NCBI GenBank assembly: GCA_964373575.1
Contig: CAYJVB010000042.1
Location: 1 to 5,678, forward strand
DNA length: 5,678 bases
Reading direction: 5' to 3'
Origin: CAYJVB01 sp964373575
Lineage (GTDB): Archaea; Aenigmatarchaeota; Aenigmatarchaeia; CG10238-14
Positions within the stretch are counted from its first letter, which is position 1; every line of letters starts with the position of its first letter. This document shows, piece after piece, positions 4,788-5,678 of the stretch. Both the position numbers and the translations under genes were made by a program. The notes below the pieces were generated by a model. That model was not told where the DNA came from and did no database searches. It worked only from the letters and a program-made list of their open reading frames with translations.

Positions 4788-5345
4788 ATGGGGAGACAAA
4801 TTAATTTTTATATGTTACCTGAAGATGAAACTGAATTTATAAAATTTGTTAAATCTATAGGAAATATAGAGATTCATGCATATCGATCTAGAGAAATACC
4901 ATTTAGATCATTAAAACAGTTACCTAAACCGTTTTCTGTAGATTTTTGGGGAACAGTTTATTTATATAATAAAGCTATTGGAATTGTTGAGTATCATTAC
5001 GTGGAAAAACAAAAACACTATTACATTAGTAACGACAAATCAACAGTTATAGAATTCTCAAGATCGGGATTAAACGATAAAAACCAATTATTAGAAGGTA
5101 GAATTTGGATAGCAACAAATTATGTTGTTAAAGATTCTTCGGAAGAATTAGTTTGGAAGCAAAAACCAAAAGAATTTATTGAATGGTATGAAAAAATTAC
5201 AAGATGGTTAAGAAAGAATTATCTAAAATACGGTTCGATTTACATCAGTAAAAGAGTTCTAGAGTGGTTAAAACAAGGTGGGAAACTTTCCGTTTCTGGT
5301 CATATAGTTGATTACAACACAGTTAAAGGGTGGAGAAATAAATGA
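4788..5345 (+). CDS. Probable cognate immunity protein of the Rhs nuclease toxin (185 aa)
   Basis: The gene follows the toxin by 2 bases and has a strong Shine-Dalgarno, AGGAGGT at 4773-4779, 8 bases before its ATG and inside the toxin gene's last codons. The product is small, soluble, mixed alpha/beta by eye, and rich in aromatic and charged residues. It starts M-G-R-Q-I-N-F-Y-M with E-D-E-T-E-F soon after (13-18), a pattern I have an impression of seeing in uncharacterised genes beside Rhs-type toxins in bacteria. Central features are F-W-G-T-V-Y-L-Y (53-60) and a W-rich C-terminal half (W107, W122, W128, W140, W161, W182). No catalytic motif is visible. By family logic it should bind the nuclease domain and block its active site in the producing cell. 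Its TGA stop overlaps the ATG of the next Rhs gene (ATGA), so the unit is coupled both ways. Function is inferred from position. Confidence 0.65.
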   Translation: MGRQINFYMLPEDETEFIKFVKSIGNIEIHAYRSREIPFRSLKQLPKPFSVDFWGTVYLYNKAIGIVEYHYVEKQKHYYISNDKSTVIEFSRSGLNDKNQLLEGRIWIATNYVVKDSSEELVWKQKPKEFIEWYEKITRWLRKNYLKYGSIYISKRVLEWLKQGGKLSVSGHIVDYNTVKGWRNK

Positions 5346-5678
5346 AATTAGAATTATTACAACAATCAGCTAATAGATCTCAGATAGACGAAGATAAAAT
5401 TATAGATATAGTAATAAACTCCTTTCCAAACAGTCAAGACATTACTTTCGTCATAAAATCAGTCAAATTTCCCAAAAAGCAACAACCTAAAACAACCCAA
5501 GATATCACTATTACTTATTCTTTTGATACAGCACTTGAGACAATTAACGTCATTTCAGCGGAAAACTCAATGAATATCCATAACACCACATTCTCATCTC
5601 ACACAGAAGAATACACTTACGACCCATTCGGACAGAGGATAAAGATAATGAGGAATGACTCGGCTAAGACAATAATCT
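5342..5678 (+). CDS. Second Rhs gene, 5' part only, cut by window edge
   Basis: An open frame starts at ATG 5342, overlapping the previous stop (ATGA), with GGTGGAG at 5329-5335 as a well-spaced ribosome site. It stays open for 112 codons to the window end. The first 93 or so residues (M-K-L-E-L-L-Q-Q-S-A-N-R-S...) are unlike the start of the first Rhs gene and are rich in Asn, Thr, Ser and Ile. From E-Y-T-Y-D-P-F-G-Q-R onward the protein equals residues 234-253 of the first Rhs protein, in the same frame, ending in an exact 55-base DNA match. It is therefore a second Rhs gene with a different front and presumably a different toxin end. From about 5,400 on, C-ending codons (GAC, TTC, GTC, ACC, CAC, TAC) are notably commoner than in the immunity gene before it, suggesting separate ancestry. 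There is no signal peptide at this start. Confidence 0.75.
   Translation, partial: MKLELLQQSANRSQIDEDKIIDIVINSFPNSQDITFVIKSVKFPKKQQPKTTQDITITYSFDTALETINVISAENSMNIHNTTFSSHTEEYTYDPFGQRIKIMRNDSAKTII
5624..5678 (+). repeat. 55-bp exact direct repeat, copy 2, ending at the window edge
   Basis: Identical to 3718-3772 and in the same Rhs reading frame. The match runs to the very last base of the window, so the true repeat is probably longer and continues into a second copy of the Rhs core. Confidence 0.97.

Noticed and set aside
1..5678. CRISPR array, insertion sequence, integrase, tRNA or attachment site
   Set aside because: No regularly spaced repeats, transposase or recombinase motifs, or tRNA-like segments were seen; the only exact long repeat is the 55-bp Rhs core copy.

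Overview
The window reads as archaeal, AT-rich chromosomal DNA, plausibly from a DPANN-type lineage, though the lineage is only a guess. Three things point to Archaea. The left edge carries, on the minus strand, the first 13 codons of an archaeal-type ribosomal protein uL3 (MPATRRPRHGSLQ). There are archaeal TATA-like boxes at archaeal spacing from start codons. A complete adenosine-specific kinase (the former DUF355 family, common in archaea) is also present.

Left half (1-2005): uL3 reads leftward and is cut by the window edge. A roughly 260-bp divergent promoter region separates it from a rightward gene group. That group is an unrecognised 230-aa soluble protein, an unusual HIT-family protein lacking the third His of the HIT motif, and the adenosine-specific kinase, whose start overlaps the HIT stop codon. 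This part looks like ordinary chromosome. The 230-aa gene has a clear TATA box with a perfect 21-bp inverted repeat over the expected transcription start.

Right half (2006-5678): immediately after the kinase stop the content changes to a polymorphic-toxin (Rhs) locus. In order it holds: (i) a 5'-truncated remnant of a PD-(D/E)xK-type nuclease toxin that keeps an E-x-K motif; (ii) a complete immunity-like gene directly behind it (268 aa, tentatively Imm52-like); (iii) a short Rhs gene (590 aa) with YD repeats, a full Rhs core signature, a pre-toxin linker and a C-terminal restriction-endonuclease-like toxin; (iv) a 185-aa gene, the likely cognate immunity protein; and (v) the start of a second Rhs gene that runs off the window. 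These genes abut or overlap by a few bases, with Shine-Dalgarno-like sites in the preceding gene, which suggests a translationally coupled operon.

The most striking signal is at the right edge. The last 55 bases (5624-5678) are an exact copy of 3718-3772 inside the first Rhs gene, in the same reading frame, and the copies diverge at the base just before. This indicates a tandem array of Rhs cassettes sharing a core but carrying different N-terminal segments and probably different toxins. It also explains why the sequence stops here: the edge looks like an assembly break at a 55-mer shared by the two copies. Together, the toxin stub with its orphan immunity gene, the intact toxin-immunity pair and the second Rhs core look like successive generations of toxin cassettes stacked beside a conserved ribosomal locus in an archaeon.
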